Below, one piece after another: positions 1-6,677 of a DNA stretch of 22,008 nucleotides. The DNA is from a virus, in the IMG/VR virus record IMGVR_UViG_3300034092_002044, positions 1-22,008 of that record; one strand, given 5' to 3'. The notes beneath the pieces were generated by a model. That model ran no database searches and had not been told where the DNA came from. It was given only the letters and a program-made list of their open reading frames with translations. Each line of letters begins with the position of its first letter. Within the stretch, counting starts at the first letter, position 1. The translations under genes were made by a program, and so were the position numbers.

Positions 1-1
1 C

Positions 2-178
2 GGTGGTCGCCGTATCATTGTGCCACCGAAGACCTTTCACTTTGAGTTCACACCGGAGGAGGCACAGATAATCTTCGACGCCCTCGGAGAACTGCCATCA
101 AAGAAGGTGGAAGGAATAAGGTACAAGATGATGATGACCGTACAGGCTCAATCGGACACCACAAAAGCGAAAAAGTGA
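2..178 (+). CDS. C-terminal part of an unknown phage protein (truncated by the window edge)
   Basis: The reading frame is open from the first complete codon to a TGA at 176-178 and codes for 58 residues. The visible part contains FTPEEAQIIFDALGELP followed by a lysine-rich tail (TTKAKK). It looks like a small helical protein with a 'TPEEAQ..L.ALG' helix, a pattern I associate with short conserved phage proteins near tail genes, but I do not recognise a function. The stop overlaps the next start (TGATG), so it is translationally linked to the membrane protein that follows. The N-terminus lies outside the window. Confidence 0.6.
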   Translation, partial: GGRRIIVPPKTFHFEFTPEEAQIIFDALGELPSKKVEGIRYKMMMTVQAQSDTTKAKK

Positions 179-393
179 TGCAAGCGTGGATAGTGACCGC
201 CATCGTACAGACGATCATCTTCGTTCTCGGTCTGTTCAAGATATACACCGACCTCCAGGTGAAACTGAAAGAGCTGGACATGCGCCTCATAGCGGTGGAG
301 AAACAGGACGACGAGATATACGCAAAACTCGACCGCCTGGCTGAAGCCGTAAACGAGTTGAAGGTGTTATTGCAGAATAAGGCCGACCGATGA
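178..393 (+). CDS. Small membrane-anchored coiled-coil protein
   Basis: This 71-residue protein starts at the ATG inside the TGATG overlap with the upstream stop; a GTG one codon earlier is possible but less likely. Residues about 4-22 (WIVTAIVQTIIFVLGLFKI) form one hydrophobic membrane segment. The remainder is a charged heptad-like helix with regular L/I/V spacing up to about residue 66, predicted to form a coiled coil. The shape, one TM plus a coiled coil, resembles small phage lysis accessory or membrane-tether proteins, but the TM is N-terminal, unlike XhlA. It overlaps the next gene by ATGA. Its position just ahead of virion and lysis genes suggests a late role; the function is inferred only. 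Confidence 0.6.
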   Translation: MQAWIVTAIVQTIIFVLGLFKIYTDLQVKLKELDMRLIAVEKQDDEIYAKLDRLAEAVNELKVLLQNKADR

Positions 394-923
394 AGACGCT
401 CGTCTACATACTGCTCTTCTCCATCACGTCATGCTACAAGGGCGATGACTACGTCGTGCTGATCCGCAAGGGTGACCACAGCGATGACCGCTTCCCGTAC
501 CTGTGGGTGAACAAGAAGAAGATGGAGTTCGACATCACCTTCACGGAGTCCTGCCGCTATAATCTCGGCAGCGACCAGAGCGACCAAAACAAGCTCTTCG
601 GCATCGGCTACAGCCCCGGACACAGGATGAACAGCGTCAGGTTCGGATGGTACTACAACCCCACGCTTGACTGCATAGAGATATCGGCGTATACCTATGA
701 GGACGGAGAACGCTACATCTTGCAGATGGCGAAGGTGGCCATCGGCGAGACCAACCGCTACATCTTGACCATCGACAGGGACAGGCACGACCTTGAGGTT
801 GTGGGGAAGGCCAAGGAGCGTGTGCTTACCAAATCCTCGACCTTCTCATACATGCTGCATCCCTTCTTCGGCGGCAACCAGCCCGCCCCACATCACATCT
901 ACATCAAAATGACACGGCCATGA
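390..923 (+). CDS. Predicted lipoprotein, unknown function
   Basis: The protein has 177 residues. The first 15 are a short hydrophobic signal sequence ending in a lipobox-like SITSC, so Cys15 would be lipidated by signal peptidase II. The rest is rich in aromatic and charged residues and probably beta (FGWYYNPTLDC, ISAYTYEDGERYI, NRYILTIDRDRHDLEV). I do not recognise the family. It overlaps both neighbours by 4 nt (ATGA), which places it in the late transcript. A phage-encoded envelope lipoprotein could act in superinfection exclusion or lysis; neither is demonstrated by the sequence. Codon use is visibly more C-ending than in the genes that follow. Confidence 0.65.
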   Translation: MKTLVYILLFSITSCYKGDDYVVLIRKGDHSDDRFPYLWVNKKKMEFDITFTESCRYNLGSDQSDQNKLFGIGYSPGHRMNSVRFGWYYNPTLDCIEISAYTYEDGERYILQMAKVAIGETNRYILTIDRDRHDLEVVGKAKERVLTKSSTFSYMLHPFFGGNQPAPHHIYIKMTRP

Positions 924-1258
924 ATCCCGGCATCTATAACATAATAGCCTACCGAAATGACACCTTGCAAAAGACTGTTACGGTGGTGGATAGTACCGGC
1001 TCTCCTGTTTCTTTCGCTACTGCTGATCTTAAAATGCAAGTGCGTACAAGACCCGACGGAGATGTTTTGCTTGAACTGACTGAGGGCAATGGATTGACAG
1101 TCGGTGGTGCCGGTAACAATGTAATTACAATCAGCAAGATCGTGGCAATAAATGGTTGTGGTGATTATTACTATGACATTCAAGCCACCTTTGCAAGCGG
1201 AGTTGTAAGCACCTATTTGAAGGGAGTGTTTATGGTTATAAAAGACATTACACTATGA
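920..1258 (+). CDS. Small beta-sandwich virion surface protein (baseplate/fibre N-terminal-like)
   Basis: The product has 112 residues. It opens with a pattern typical of N-terminal modules of phage baseplate or fibre proteins: YNIIAYRNDTLQKTVTV, then 'STGSPVSFATADLKMQVR', a possible turn and 'VITISKI', ending in a strand-rich YYYDIQATF and YLKGVFMVIKDITL. This resembles the BppU-like domain in which a first strand pair is followed by 'D..G.P..L....A.MQIR'. It overlaps the lipoprotein upstream and the fibre-like gene downstream by 4 nt. The likely role is attachment of, or connection to, the receptor-binding fibre encoded next; this is inferred from domain shape and position. Confidence 0.5.
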   Translation: MNPGIYNIIAYRNDTLQKTVTVVDSTGSPVSFATADLKMQVRTRPDGDVLLELTEGNGLTVGGAGNNVITISKIVAINGCGDYYYDIQATFASGVVSTYLKGVFMVIKDITL

Positions 1259-1755
1259 ATACCGTAACGGTTAGCGAGAACGATATATTTGTATATACAG
1301 ACCCTCGTTGGTATGGGTCGTTTTATTCTACTCAAGATCAAAGCAACGCTGGGGCGACATCGGTCAACAAGATGACCCTGAACAGCACGGACATATCCAA
1401 TGGCGTTTCGATTGTTTCGAATAGCCGGATAACGATAGCCAATTCGGGCGTTTACAATATTCAATTTTCTGCTCAGCTTGACAAGACCGATAGCGGAGAC
1501 GATAAAGTTGAGATTTGGCTTTGCAAGAACGGTAACCCTATTGCCAACACCAACACAGAGATTACATTGGTCGGCAATAACGGTAAGCACGTCGCGGCAT
1601 GGAATTGGTTCGTACAAGCGGCAGCGAGTGATTATTATGAAATATGCTGGAACGCGGCAGATACCGCTGTTTTTCTAAATTATGTAATAGCGGCATCTAA
1701 TCCTACACGTCCGGCAATTCCTTCTGTAATAGTAACAGTCAATCAAATAGCATGA
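1255..1755 (+). CDS. C1q/TNF-like receptor-binding or fibre protein
   Basis: The protein has 166 residues. After a short N-terminal segment (about 1-40, FVYTDPRWYGSFYS) it shows a C1q-like jelly-roll pattern: ISNGVSIVSNSRITIANSG, then VYNIQFSAQLDKTDSGDD, then VEIWLCKNGNPI, NWFVQAAASDYYEICW and the terminal strand PAIPSVIVTVNQI. This order (GVYNIQFSAQ, then W..KNG, then a terminal 'P..PS.I.T.' strand) is common in trimeric phage fibre tips and head fibres, where it binds host receptors. It has ATGA overlaps with both neighbours and belongs to the late operon. The alternative is a decoration fibre rather than a tail fibre. Confidence 0.6.
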   Translation: MNTVTVSENDIFVYTDPRWYGSFYSTQDQSNAGATSVNKMTLNSTDISNGVSIVSNSRITIANSGVYNIQFSAQLDKTDSGDDKVEIWLCKNGNPIANTNTEITLVGNNGKHVAAWNWFVQAAASDYYEICWNAADTAVFLNYVIAASNPTRPAIPSVIVTVNQIA

Positions 1756-2144
1756 AAAAAGTAATTATTGTGCTATGTGCGTTTATTGCACTTAATGCAC
1801 AAGCACAGCGCAGAACGGCGGTTAACAACCAGCCCGTAATAGTTGACAGCGTAAAAGCACCCAAGAAAAAAGGGATAGATGTCAATCCCGTTAAAGTTTG
1901 GAAAGACGGCAAGGTGGTCAATGGGGTCGACTTGGATGTTGATGTGGCCTATGAGGATTTGGATAACATGGTTCGCTTCTACTATCAGTTAAAAGACTCT
2001 ACCGGAGCGCAGATTGCGAACGGAAACGTGGAAATGAATGGGCTTGACTATGATGACTATAAATCCAAGCCCAATCACAACAGGGCTGCATATAATTTTG
2101 TCCTCAGATATCTTCGTCTACAACAAAAACCCGTAATACAATGA
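1752..2144 (+). CDS. Secreted small protein with signal peptide
   Basis: The product has 130 residues. Residues 1-18 form a classical Sec signal peptide: KK, a hydrophobic core VIIVLCAFIAL, and a cleavage site after AQA. The mature part is charged with a lysine-rich stretch (KAPKKKG) followed by VNPVKVWKDGKVVNGVDLDVDV and MVRFYYQLKDSTGAQIANGNVEMNG, probably a small beta domain. I do not recognise a family. The overlap with the fibre gene upstream and the holin-like gene downstream (4 nt each) puts it at the junction of virion and lysis genes. A periplasmic role near lysis is possible. Confidence 0.6.
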   Translation: MKKVIIVLCAFIALNAQAQRRTAVNNQPVIVDSVKAPKKKGIDVNPVKVWKDGKVVNGVDLDVDVAYEDLDNMVRFYYQLKDSTGAQIANGNVEMNGLDYDDYKSKPNHNRAAYNFVLRYLRLQQKPVIQ

Positions 2145-2530
2145 ACAAGGAAACGGTATTCACCCTTATCCGCACCCTGCTGACCTCGGTGGGTGTGTTT
2201 TTGATTGGCAAGAACTTTCTCGGTTCGCCCATCGATCAGTCCGTATGGCAAATGCTCGTAGGCATAATCATGGCCGGTGTATCAATTGTGTGGGGCATTA
2301 TGGACAAGACTATTGGCCTTGAGATGCTTCAGTCATTTATCCGATCGGTAATTGTTGGTTTGGGTGGCCTTCTTGTTGCGAAGGGTAGCGTTAGCCCTGA
2401 AAAACTTGAAAGCATTCTTGGTATTGTATTGGCTCTTCTGCCTCTTGTTTATTCGATTTTGTCAAGGAAAAAGTCTGACGGCATATCCAATGGCAGCATT
2501 GCTGCGTTTGAACTTAAAACGAGCAAATGA
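2141..2530 (+). CDS. Putative holin (multi-TM membrane protein)
   Basis: The protein has 129 residues and three to four hydrophobic segments at about 7-24, 36-53, 64-81 and 90-107, separated by short polar turns (GSPIDQS, KGSVSPEKL), and a charged C-terminal tail (SRKKSDG...ELKTSK). Size, topology and position directly before a candidate spanin and close to an M15 endolysin fit a phage holin, which forms inner-membrane holes at the end of infection. No specific holin family was identified by sequence. It overlaps the next gene by ATGA. Another possibility is a different small late membrane protein. Confidence 0.55.
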   Translation: MNKETVFTLIRTLLTSVGVFLIGKNFLGSPIDQSVWQMLVGIIMAGVSIVWGIMDKTIGLEMLQSFIRSVIVGLGGLLVAKGSVSPEKLESILGIVLALLPLVYSILSRKKSDGISNGSIAAFELKTSK

Positions 2531-2982
2531 GGCTTACTATCGGCATATTGGCACTTGTCTTTCTTTTCTCCTGCAATCCGGTCAAGAAGGCCATGAAGCG
2601 CAAGAAGGAGATAGACAAGGCCATCGCCGAGTATGTTCTTGAGAATCCCATCCCCTACTCGGAGATTATCAAACCTGGAGATACCATTTTGGTGACTGAC
2701 ACCATGTGGCTCCCATTGGTTTTATTTGACACATTACGAGTAAATGATACTATCAAGATAACGATTGACCGCTGGAGGCAAATAACTAATACCCTATTGA
2801 AGACAGATACCCTTATAAGGGTTGAAAACAACGAGAAGGCCATCCGGCAGCTTATGAACAACCAAGCATCGTTAGACATGCAGTTAGAGGCAGCTAACAA
2901 GAAAAATGAGACGCTGCTTTGGTGGCTGATCGCTATGATTGTTGCAGTCATTGTCAGCATATTGGCTCTTATAAAGCGATGA
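2527..2982 (+). CDS. Candidate unimolecular spanin (u-spanin)
   Basis: The product has 151 residues with two membrane anchors. The N-terminus is a lipoprotein signal (hydrophobic 4-15, lipobox LFSC with Cys16), which would place it in the outer membrane. The C-terminus is a single TM helix (about 131-148, LWWLIAMIVAVIVSILALI) followed by KR, which would anchor it in the inner membrane. Between them lie a basic helix (KKAMKRKKEIDKAI), a strand-rich part with repeated D-T dipeptides (GDTILVTDTM, LFDTLRVNDTIKI, KTDTLI) and a coiled-coil-like helix (100-128). This lipobox-periplasmic-TM plan is that of u-spanins such as T1 gp11, which fuse the two membranes during lysis. The holin-like gene lies directly upstream. 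No recognisable two-component i-/o-spanin pair is seen. Confidence 0.55.
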   Translation: MRLTIGILALVFLFSCNPVKKAMKRKKEIDKAIAEYVLENPIPYSEIIKPGDTILVTDTMWLPLVLFDTLRVNDTIKITIDRWRQITNTLLKTDTLIRVENNEKAIRQLMNNQASLDMQLEAANKKNETLLWWLIAMIVAVIVSILALIKR

Positions 2983-3953
2983 CCAAGGCTGATTTGGCGA
3001 GAGAGTATAGAGCAAGGCATGGATGGGACATGCCGACATTGAAACTTGCCAGGATATTATACCAAGACCATAATCTTTCCTTTAGAAATGTCGAAGGCGC
3101 AAGGGATGCCCTTAGATATATAGAAGGCAAATCTGGGAATAAAGCAAAAACATATTCAACTACTGTACAAGTGGAAGAAAGACCCAAGAATCCTTACAAG
3201 CTGCCAGAGAGCGATGAAACATCGTATGAGCCATACAGAATACAAGCCAAAAGGGTGCTTGTACTATCCGATATTCACATTCCCTATCACTCTGTTGACG
3301 CGCTCAATGCGGCTTTTGTTTTTGCTGAAGCTGAGAAACCGGATGCGATTCTTTTGAATGGGGATACGATAGATTTTCACGGGTTGAGCCGGTTTGTAAA
3401 AAACCCAAAAGCAAGAAGCTTTGCCCACGAACTTGAGGCTTTTAGCAACTTTTTTGACATACTGAAGAGCATTTTCGATTGCAAGATTTATTTCAAGTTG
3501 GGTAATCACGAAGAGCGTTACGATAATTTTCTTATAATGAAAGCCCATGAATTGCATGGAGTCAAGGAGTTCAAGCTTGAGGAGATTATAAAATCACGGG
3601 CTGAAGGCATAGAGGTTATATCAGACAAGAGGATAGTTAAGCTTGGTGGGCTTAATGTTGTGCATGGGCATGAGTTTGGCAACTCTATATTTTCTCCCGT
3701 AAATGTAGCCAAAGGCCTTTTTAATAAGGGTAGTGTTAGTGCTATGCAAGGCCACAACCATCAGACCTCAGAGCATACGAACACAGACATGAACAGGGAA
3801 ATGACTACTACTTGGTCTTTGGGATGTTTGTGTGGTTTAAGCCCCGCCTTCCTCCCCATCAACCGCTGGAATAACGGATTTGCAATAGTTGATCTTGACG
3901 ACCAAAAATTCTATGTTAGGAATCTGAGAATTGATAAAGACGAAATAATGTGA
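2979..3953 (+). CDS. Calcineurin-like metallophosphoesterase
   Basis: I start this at the ATG overlapping the upstream stop (ATGA); a longer frame to 2919 would run through the spanin TM. The product has 324 residues. Residues about 1-50 are helical (LARILYQDHNLSFRNVEGARDAL) and look like a small helix-turn-helix module. The phosphoesterase domain has all family metal motifs: SDIH (97-100), GDTID (128-132), GNHE (175-178), VHGHE (228-232) and GHNH (258-261). These bind two metal ions and hydrolyse phosphomono- or diesters. The substrate is not evident; homologues of this phage type are often annotated as DNA-repair-exonuclease-like phosphatases. It sits between the spanin and HNH genes in the late operon, an unusual place for a nucleic acid enzyme. 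Confidence 0.85.
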   Translation: MTKADLAREYRARHGWDMPTLKLARILYQDHNLSFRNVEGARDALRYIEGKSGNKAKTYSTTVQVEERPKNPYKLPESDETSYEPYRIQAKRVLVLSDIHIPYHSVDALNAAFVFAEAEKPDAILLNGDTIDFHGLSRFVKNPKARSFAHELEAFSNFFDILKSIFDCKIYFKLGNHEERYDNFLIMKAHELHGVKEFKLEEIIKSRAEGIEVISDKRIVKLGGLNVVHGHEFGNSIFSPVNVAKGLFNKGSVSAMQGHNHQTSEHTNTDMNREMTTTWSLGCLCGLSPAFLPINRWNNGFAIVDLDDQKFYVRNLRIDKDEIM

Positions 3954-4159
3954 GCGATACTGATATTATCAAAGAGGAAGGCGCGGTAGAGCCTAAATTG
4001 CTTGACATCATCGAATCTCAGGTTGTCATTATTAACGAGTGCTTGGCGTGGGAGGGAGATGTATACGATAATATGCAAGCGGACAAGATTAAGGTTATGG
4101 CTAATGCGTTTGAGATTATTTACGCCGCTCAGATAAGACTATTGGAACAACTTGCGTAA
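3950..4159 (+). CDS. Small acidic helical protein, unknown
   Basis: The product has 69 residues and starts with GTG in a GTGA overlap with the phosphoesterase stop. The ATG two bases earlier is the last sense codon of that gene and is in a different frame. It is acidic and helical (LLDIIESQVVIINECLAWEGDVYDNMQADKIKVMANAFEIIYAAQIRLLEQL). I do not recognise it. The position between the phosphoesterase and HNH genes, with overlaps on both sides, shows co-translation. Confidence 0.55.
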   Translation: MSDTDIIKEEGAVEPKLLDIIESQVVIINECLAWEGDVYDNMQADKIKVMANAFEIIYAAQIRLLEQLA

Positions 4160-4424
4160 GCATACAAAAATATACTTTAACCATTTCGGATTCGGTATTG
4201 ACTCGTATGTTCCTTGTGAGCTGTGCGGATCAAGGGCGGTTGACATACATCATATCGATGCCAGGGGAATGGGAGGTTCTAAAAGCAAGGATGTCATAGA
4301 GAATCTGATGGCTGTTTGTCGTCCATGCCACGAAAAATTTGGTGACAAGTCTCAATATATAGATTTTATACAAGATAGGCACAATGAGTACATATCAAGA
4401 CAGGCTGATAAAGAAGTTCGGTAA
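4152..4424 (+). CDS. HNH endonuclease
   Basis: The product has 90 residues, with TTG as the likely start because no in-frame ATG lies before the domain. The zinc-coordinating pairs are C22-x2-C25 and C56-x2-C59. The HNH core is HHIDARGMGGSK (His33-His34), Asn51 in ENLMAVC, and His60 in CRPCHEKFG. This is a compact ββα-metal nuclease. Stand-alone HNH proteins next to terminases help cos/pac cleavage in several phages; here it lies far from the terminase in linear coordinates, between the phosphoesterase and endolysin genes, so that role is only a possibility. It overlaps the endolysin gene by 41 nt. Confidence 0.8.
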   Translation: MRKHTKIYFNHFGFGIDSYVPCELCGSRAVDIHHIDARGMGGSKSKDVIENLMAVCRPCHEKFGDKSQYIDFIQDRHNEYISRQADKEVR

Positions 4425-4866
4425 CCCAATGCTCAATAAAGCGGCTTTTGAGCGCAAGCACATGGTTCTTATAGAGACCGACGACTATGACATATCGTAC
4501 CCAATAATACCCAAAAGGCTATACCTAAACAAGCTTTTGGTTTTGCCCCTTATGGAGACCCTGCACCAATTGAACGAGAGGGCTCTAATAGGCGAAATAA
4601 AGACCTGGGACGGCTTGTACAATGTCAGGTACATGAGGGGGTCTAAAAGCGTCTTGTCGCGCCATTCTTGGGGCTTAGCGGTGGATATGAACGCGGCATG
4701 GAACCCTTTGGTATCGGTTACGCCTCAAAATAGGACTGTGATGCGCAAAAAACATGTAAAATGGTCTGAGAAGTTCCTAAATACATGGAGAAACAATGGG
4801 TTTGAGTGCGGAGCAGATTGGAAAGACAAGCTGGACGGAATGCACTTTGAATTTATCATAACTTAG
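4384..4866 (+). CDS. M15 peptidase endolysin (D-Ala-D-Ala carboxypeptidase / L-Ala-D-Glu endopeptidase type)
   Basis: The product has 160 residues and no signal peptide. The M15 zinc site is visible: SRHSWGLAVD (His94, Asp101) and DGMHFEF (His154), with a conserved R...GS segment before it (VRYMRGSKSV). Phage enzymes of this kind cut cross-links or the stem peptide of peptidoglycan in the periplasm, reached through holin holes. It is the last gene before an intrinsic terminator at 4895, together with the upstream holin and spanin candidates completing a holin-spanin-endolysin set. The start overlaps the HNH gene. The sequence does not settle which bond is cut. Confidence 0.85.
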   Translation: MSTYQDRLIKKFGNPMLNKAAFERKHMVLIETDDYDISYPIIPKRLYLNKLLVLPLMETLHQLNERALIGEIKTWDGLYNVRYMRGSKSVLSRHSWGLAVDMNAAWNPLVSVTPQNRTVMRKKHVKWSEKFLNTWRNNGFECGADWKDKLDGMHFEFIIT

Positions 4867-4894
4867 TCCTTGTACTCAGTTGGTTTATGGTTCC

Positions 4895-4927
4895 AACCCC
4901 TGCATTTTTATGCGGGGGTTTTGCTTT
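4895..4927 (+). terminator. Intrinsic terminator closing the late/lysis operon
   Basis: An 11-bp stem with one G-U pair joins 4895-4905 (AACCCCTGCAT) and 4910-4920 (ATGCGGGGGTT), with a TTTT loop, and runs into TTTTGCTTT. It lies 29 nt after the endolysin stop. Confidence 0.85.
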
Positions 4928-4934
4928 GTATATA

Positions 4935-4942
4935 TATCTTTG
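4935..4942 (+). promoter_or_regulatory. Bacteroidota-type -7 promoter element (TATCTTTG)
   Basis: TATCTTTG matches TAnnTTTG exactly, lies directly after the terminator and ends 13 nt before the ATG at 4956. No good -33 TTTG is found at the usual spacing. It probably starts the early operon, with a very short leader. Confidence 0.55.
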
Positions 4943-4955
4943 TAAAAAACAAGTT

Positions 4956-5171
4956 ATGATTGTTCCCAACGAGAAGTACACCAAGTGGAAGCTTTTGGCC
5001 CAAAGGGGCGATGCCAAGGCCATTACCGAGTCTGCCGGTGGCAAGTACAAGCAGATAAGCGTCTATAAAGCCCTTCAGCACGGACAAGCTTCAATGGCCC
5101 TCCAGGACATCATTGATGCCTATTACGACAATAAGGCCAAGAAGATCAAGGAACTCGCACAGCAACTCTGA
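4956..5171 (+). CDS. Small putative DNA-binding protein (HTH-like)
   Basis: The product has 71 residues, starting at the first ATG after the -7 box; an upstream extension would run through the terminator. The sequence IVPNEKYTKWKLLAQRGDAKAI is followed by helices ISVYKALQHG and LQDIIDAYYDNKAKKIKEL. The 'AI..SAG....ISVYKAL..G' segment reads like a recognition helix arrangement seen in short phage regulators. It is the first gene of the early region and its stop overlaps the next start (TGATG). A regulatory role is inferred. Confidence 0.6.
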   Translation: MIVPNEKYTKWKLLAQRGDAKAITESAGGKYKQISVYKALQHGQASMALQDIIDAYYDNKAKKIKELAQQL

Positions 5172-5386
5172 TGCTTGCATTCGACGACCATCCGGTTCCG
5201 CATGTGGTATATGACCTTTCTTTACCTCTGCCGGAAAGAAAAGAAAAGGCAATGTGGTTTAGGTCGGCCCATCAAGCCGCTAATTGGCTTGGTGTGGCCC
5301 CTAAACAGCTTTACGCTTTAAGGGTTCCTGGCAGACGGGTTTACAAGGAGGGCAAAGCGTATGCGGTTAGAATCGCTAAATCATAG
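5171..5386 (+). CDS. Small putative DNA-binding protein (excisionase/HTH-like)
   Basis: The product has 71 residues. The central part FRSAHQAANWLGVAPKQLYAL resembles a winged-helix or MerR/excisionase-type motif (two helices with 'A..LGV....L' spacing), followed by a basic strand pair (VPGRRVYKEGKAYAVRIAK). It is basic overall. It is translationally coupled to the upstream gene by TGATG. It could be a regulator or DNA-architecture protein; no integrase is seen nearby, so excisionase function cannot be argued. Confidence 0.55.
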   Translation: MLAFDDHPVPHVVYDLSLPLPERKEKAMWFRSAHQAANWLGVAPKQLYALRVPGRRVYKEGKAYAVRIAKS

Positions 5387-5389
5387 TGT

Positions 5390-5689
5390 ATGGAAATAGA
5401 TCAAGTCGGATATAAGGGGGCGGTGCTGGACATCAAGTTTCGAAACTTTGTGGCCATCATGATTAAGACCGGCGACAAGGCAAGGTTGCAGCATCTTCTT
5501 GGGATGTCATATCCCACACTACAAAAGCATCTTACCGGCGTTAAGATAGATCCGGCGGTTCAGTCCCAGATTATAGACTATTTTGAAAAGAGACAAGCCG
5601 CTATCAAGAGGGCTGCTAACTATGTAGATAAGAGACTTAAAGTCGTACTGCCTGATTTTGAGGTTCCTGAAGAGTATAAGAACCTTTAA
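5390..5689 (+). CDS. Small putative HTH regulator
   Basis: The product has 99 residues and starts 3 nt after the previous stop. Residues about 28-50 (TGDKARLQHLLGMSYPTLQKHLTG) look like a helix-turn-helix: a helix, a 'LGMS' turn and a second helix with TLQKHL. A basic region follows (KRQAAIKRAANYVDKRLK). No family is recognised. Position as third gene of the early operon, after two other putative DNA-binding proteins, supports a transcription control role. Confidence 0.5.
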   Translation: MEIDQVGYKGAVLDIKFRNFVAIMIKTGDKARLQHLLGMSYPTLQKHLTGVKIDPAVQSQIIDYFEKRQAAIKRAANYVDKRLKVVLPDFEVPEEYKNL

Positions 5690-5712
5690 CATTTCGTTAT
5701 AGTATAGGTCTA

Positions 5713-5720
5713 TATATTTG
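5713..5720 (+). promoter_or_regulatory. -7 promoter element (TATATTTG) immediately before a start codon
   Basis: TATATTTG is a perfect TAnnTTTG match and ends only 4 nt before the ATG at 5725, so the expected transcript would begin at or next to the start codon. No clear -33 element was seen. Confidence 0.45.
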
Positions 5721-5724
5721 CTAC

Positions 5725-5916
5725 ATGCCAAGGCAAAGGTGGTTAGGCAAGTGCGCTATCAGGATTGAACTTTGGGTTAACGGTGAGTTGAAGAAAGACT
5801 TTCGTACAGACGGAGAAAGGCTTTACCGCGACAGAGCGCATATAAAGAACTACTATCAGAACATGCTGAAGAAGAAAAGCTGGGAAATATATATAATAGC
5901 CATAACCAATGAGTGA
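5725..5916 (+). CDS. Small basic protein, unknown
   Basis: The product has 63 residues and is strongly basic and aromatic (RQRWLGKCAIRIELWVNGELKKDF, RDRAHIKNYYQNMLKKKSWEIYI). A beta hairpin (IRIELWVNGE) is likely at the N-terminus. It may bind nucleic acid, judged only from charge and its place in front of a recombination gene. The end overlaps the next start by 8 nt. No homologue is recognised. Confidence 0.5.
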   Translation: MPRQRWLGKCAIRIELWVNGELKKDFRTDGERLYRDRAHIKNYYQNMLKKKSWEIYIIAITNE

Positions 5917-6430
5917 CATTCAACTTTATCAGAATCAGTTGCAGAAGTTCCAGGTCGATGACATTGAGAGTCTGCAAAACTTTCAAAAGCGTCTTTCGGG
6001 GAAACCTACAAAGGTCGTTACCGAGCAGATCGGGGGTCAGTCCTTTCAGCATGTTCCGATTGCGACCATTGAAAATCTACTGAAGAAGTACTTTTTTGGA
6101 CTTTACAAGATTGAGATTGTGGACTACAAAATGATAGTCAATGAAATCTGCGTTCACGTCCGCATTTCAGTATTTCATCCTATTCTGCGTGAATGGCTTA
6201 CTTATGACGGCCTATCTGCTGTTCCGGTACAGCAAGATGCCGGTTCTCGCGTCAATCAGTTCATGGAGTCCAAGAAAAAGGATGCTTTACATAAGAATCT
6301 TCCTGCGGCTTATGCGTTTGCTGTCAAGAATGCAGCGAAAAAAATCGGGAACATCTTCGGGGCTGGACTGAATCGCAAGCATGAGGATGCTTATGTGCCT
6401 TTCAACATGTCCGAACCTCTAAACAAGTGA
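5909..6430 (+). CDS. Candidate single-strand annealing recombinase (Rad52/Sak/Erf-like)
   Basis: The product has 173 residues. The core FQHVPIATIENLLKKYF (46-62), then YKIEIVDYKMIVNEICVHVRISVFHP (strand pair), REWLTYDGLSAVPVQ, and PAAYAFAVKNAAKKIGNIFG (132-151) follow the layout of annealing proteins of the Rad52-like superfamily: a strand-rich middle and a final 'A...A.K.A.KRLG..FG' helix. These bind ssDNA and anneal complementary strands in phage recombination. The next-but-two gene is a PD-(D/E)XK exonuclease, the usual partner. Family assignment is by pattern only and could be another phage ssDNA-binding recombination protein. Confidence 0.55.
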   Translation: MSDIQLYQNQLQKFQVDDIESLQNFQKRLSGKPTKVVTEQIGGQSFQHVPIATIENLLKKYFFGLYKIEIVDYKMIVNEICVHVRISVFHPILREWLTYDGLSAVPVQQDAGSRVNQFMESKKKDALHKNLPAAYAFAVKNAAKKIGNIFGAGLNRKHEDAYVPFNMSEPLNK

Positions 6431-6431
6431 T

Positions 6432-6656
6432 ATGTACTGCGGAATCTTCAAGGAATACGAGGTCAAGCTATACCACGATAACGGATCGTTTGAGTGCATA
6501 AAGACCGAGCAATGGCACGACACGTTTTGGATTTGGTTAGAGGAGACTTTGCAAGATAGAAAGTTTGAGGGCCGGTTGACCATCCATGATGGAAGTGAAT
6601 TGCAAGAACTACATGCAGAAATTATCAACGGAAAAAGGGAACTTATAATCTCATAA
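6432..6656 (+). CDS. Small unknown protein
   Basis: The product has 74 residues and starts 1 nt after the preceding stop. The sequence is strand-rich with WHDTFWIWLEETL in the centre and acidic ends. No motif is recognised. It lies between the annealing-protein candidate and the exonuclease, in the same direction and with minimal spacing, so it belongs to the same transcript. Confidence 0.5.
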   Translation: MYCGIFKEYEVKLYHDNGSFECIKTEQWHDTFWIWLEETLQDRKFEGRLTIHDGSELQELHAEIINGKRELIIS

Positions 6657-6677
6657 GCCATCATAAAAGCTATAACT

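Noticed and set aside
429-788. 119-codon minus-strand frame opposite the lipoprotein gene
   Set aside because: It is a mirror of the GC-rich codons of the plus-strand gene with a low-complexity Val/Ala composition; the plus-strand reading has a lipobox and coupled starts.
2919-2978. Longer start for the metallophosphoesterase
   Set aside because: It would overlap the spanin TM helix; the ATGA overlap at 2979 is the rule in this operon.
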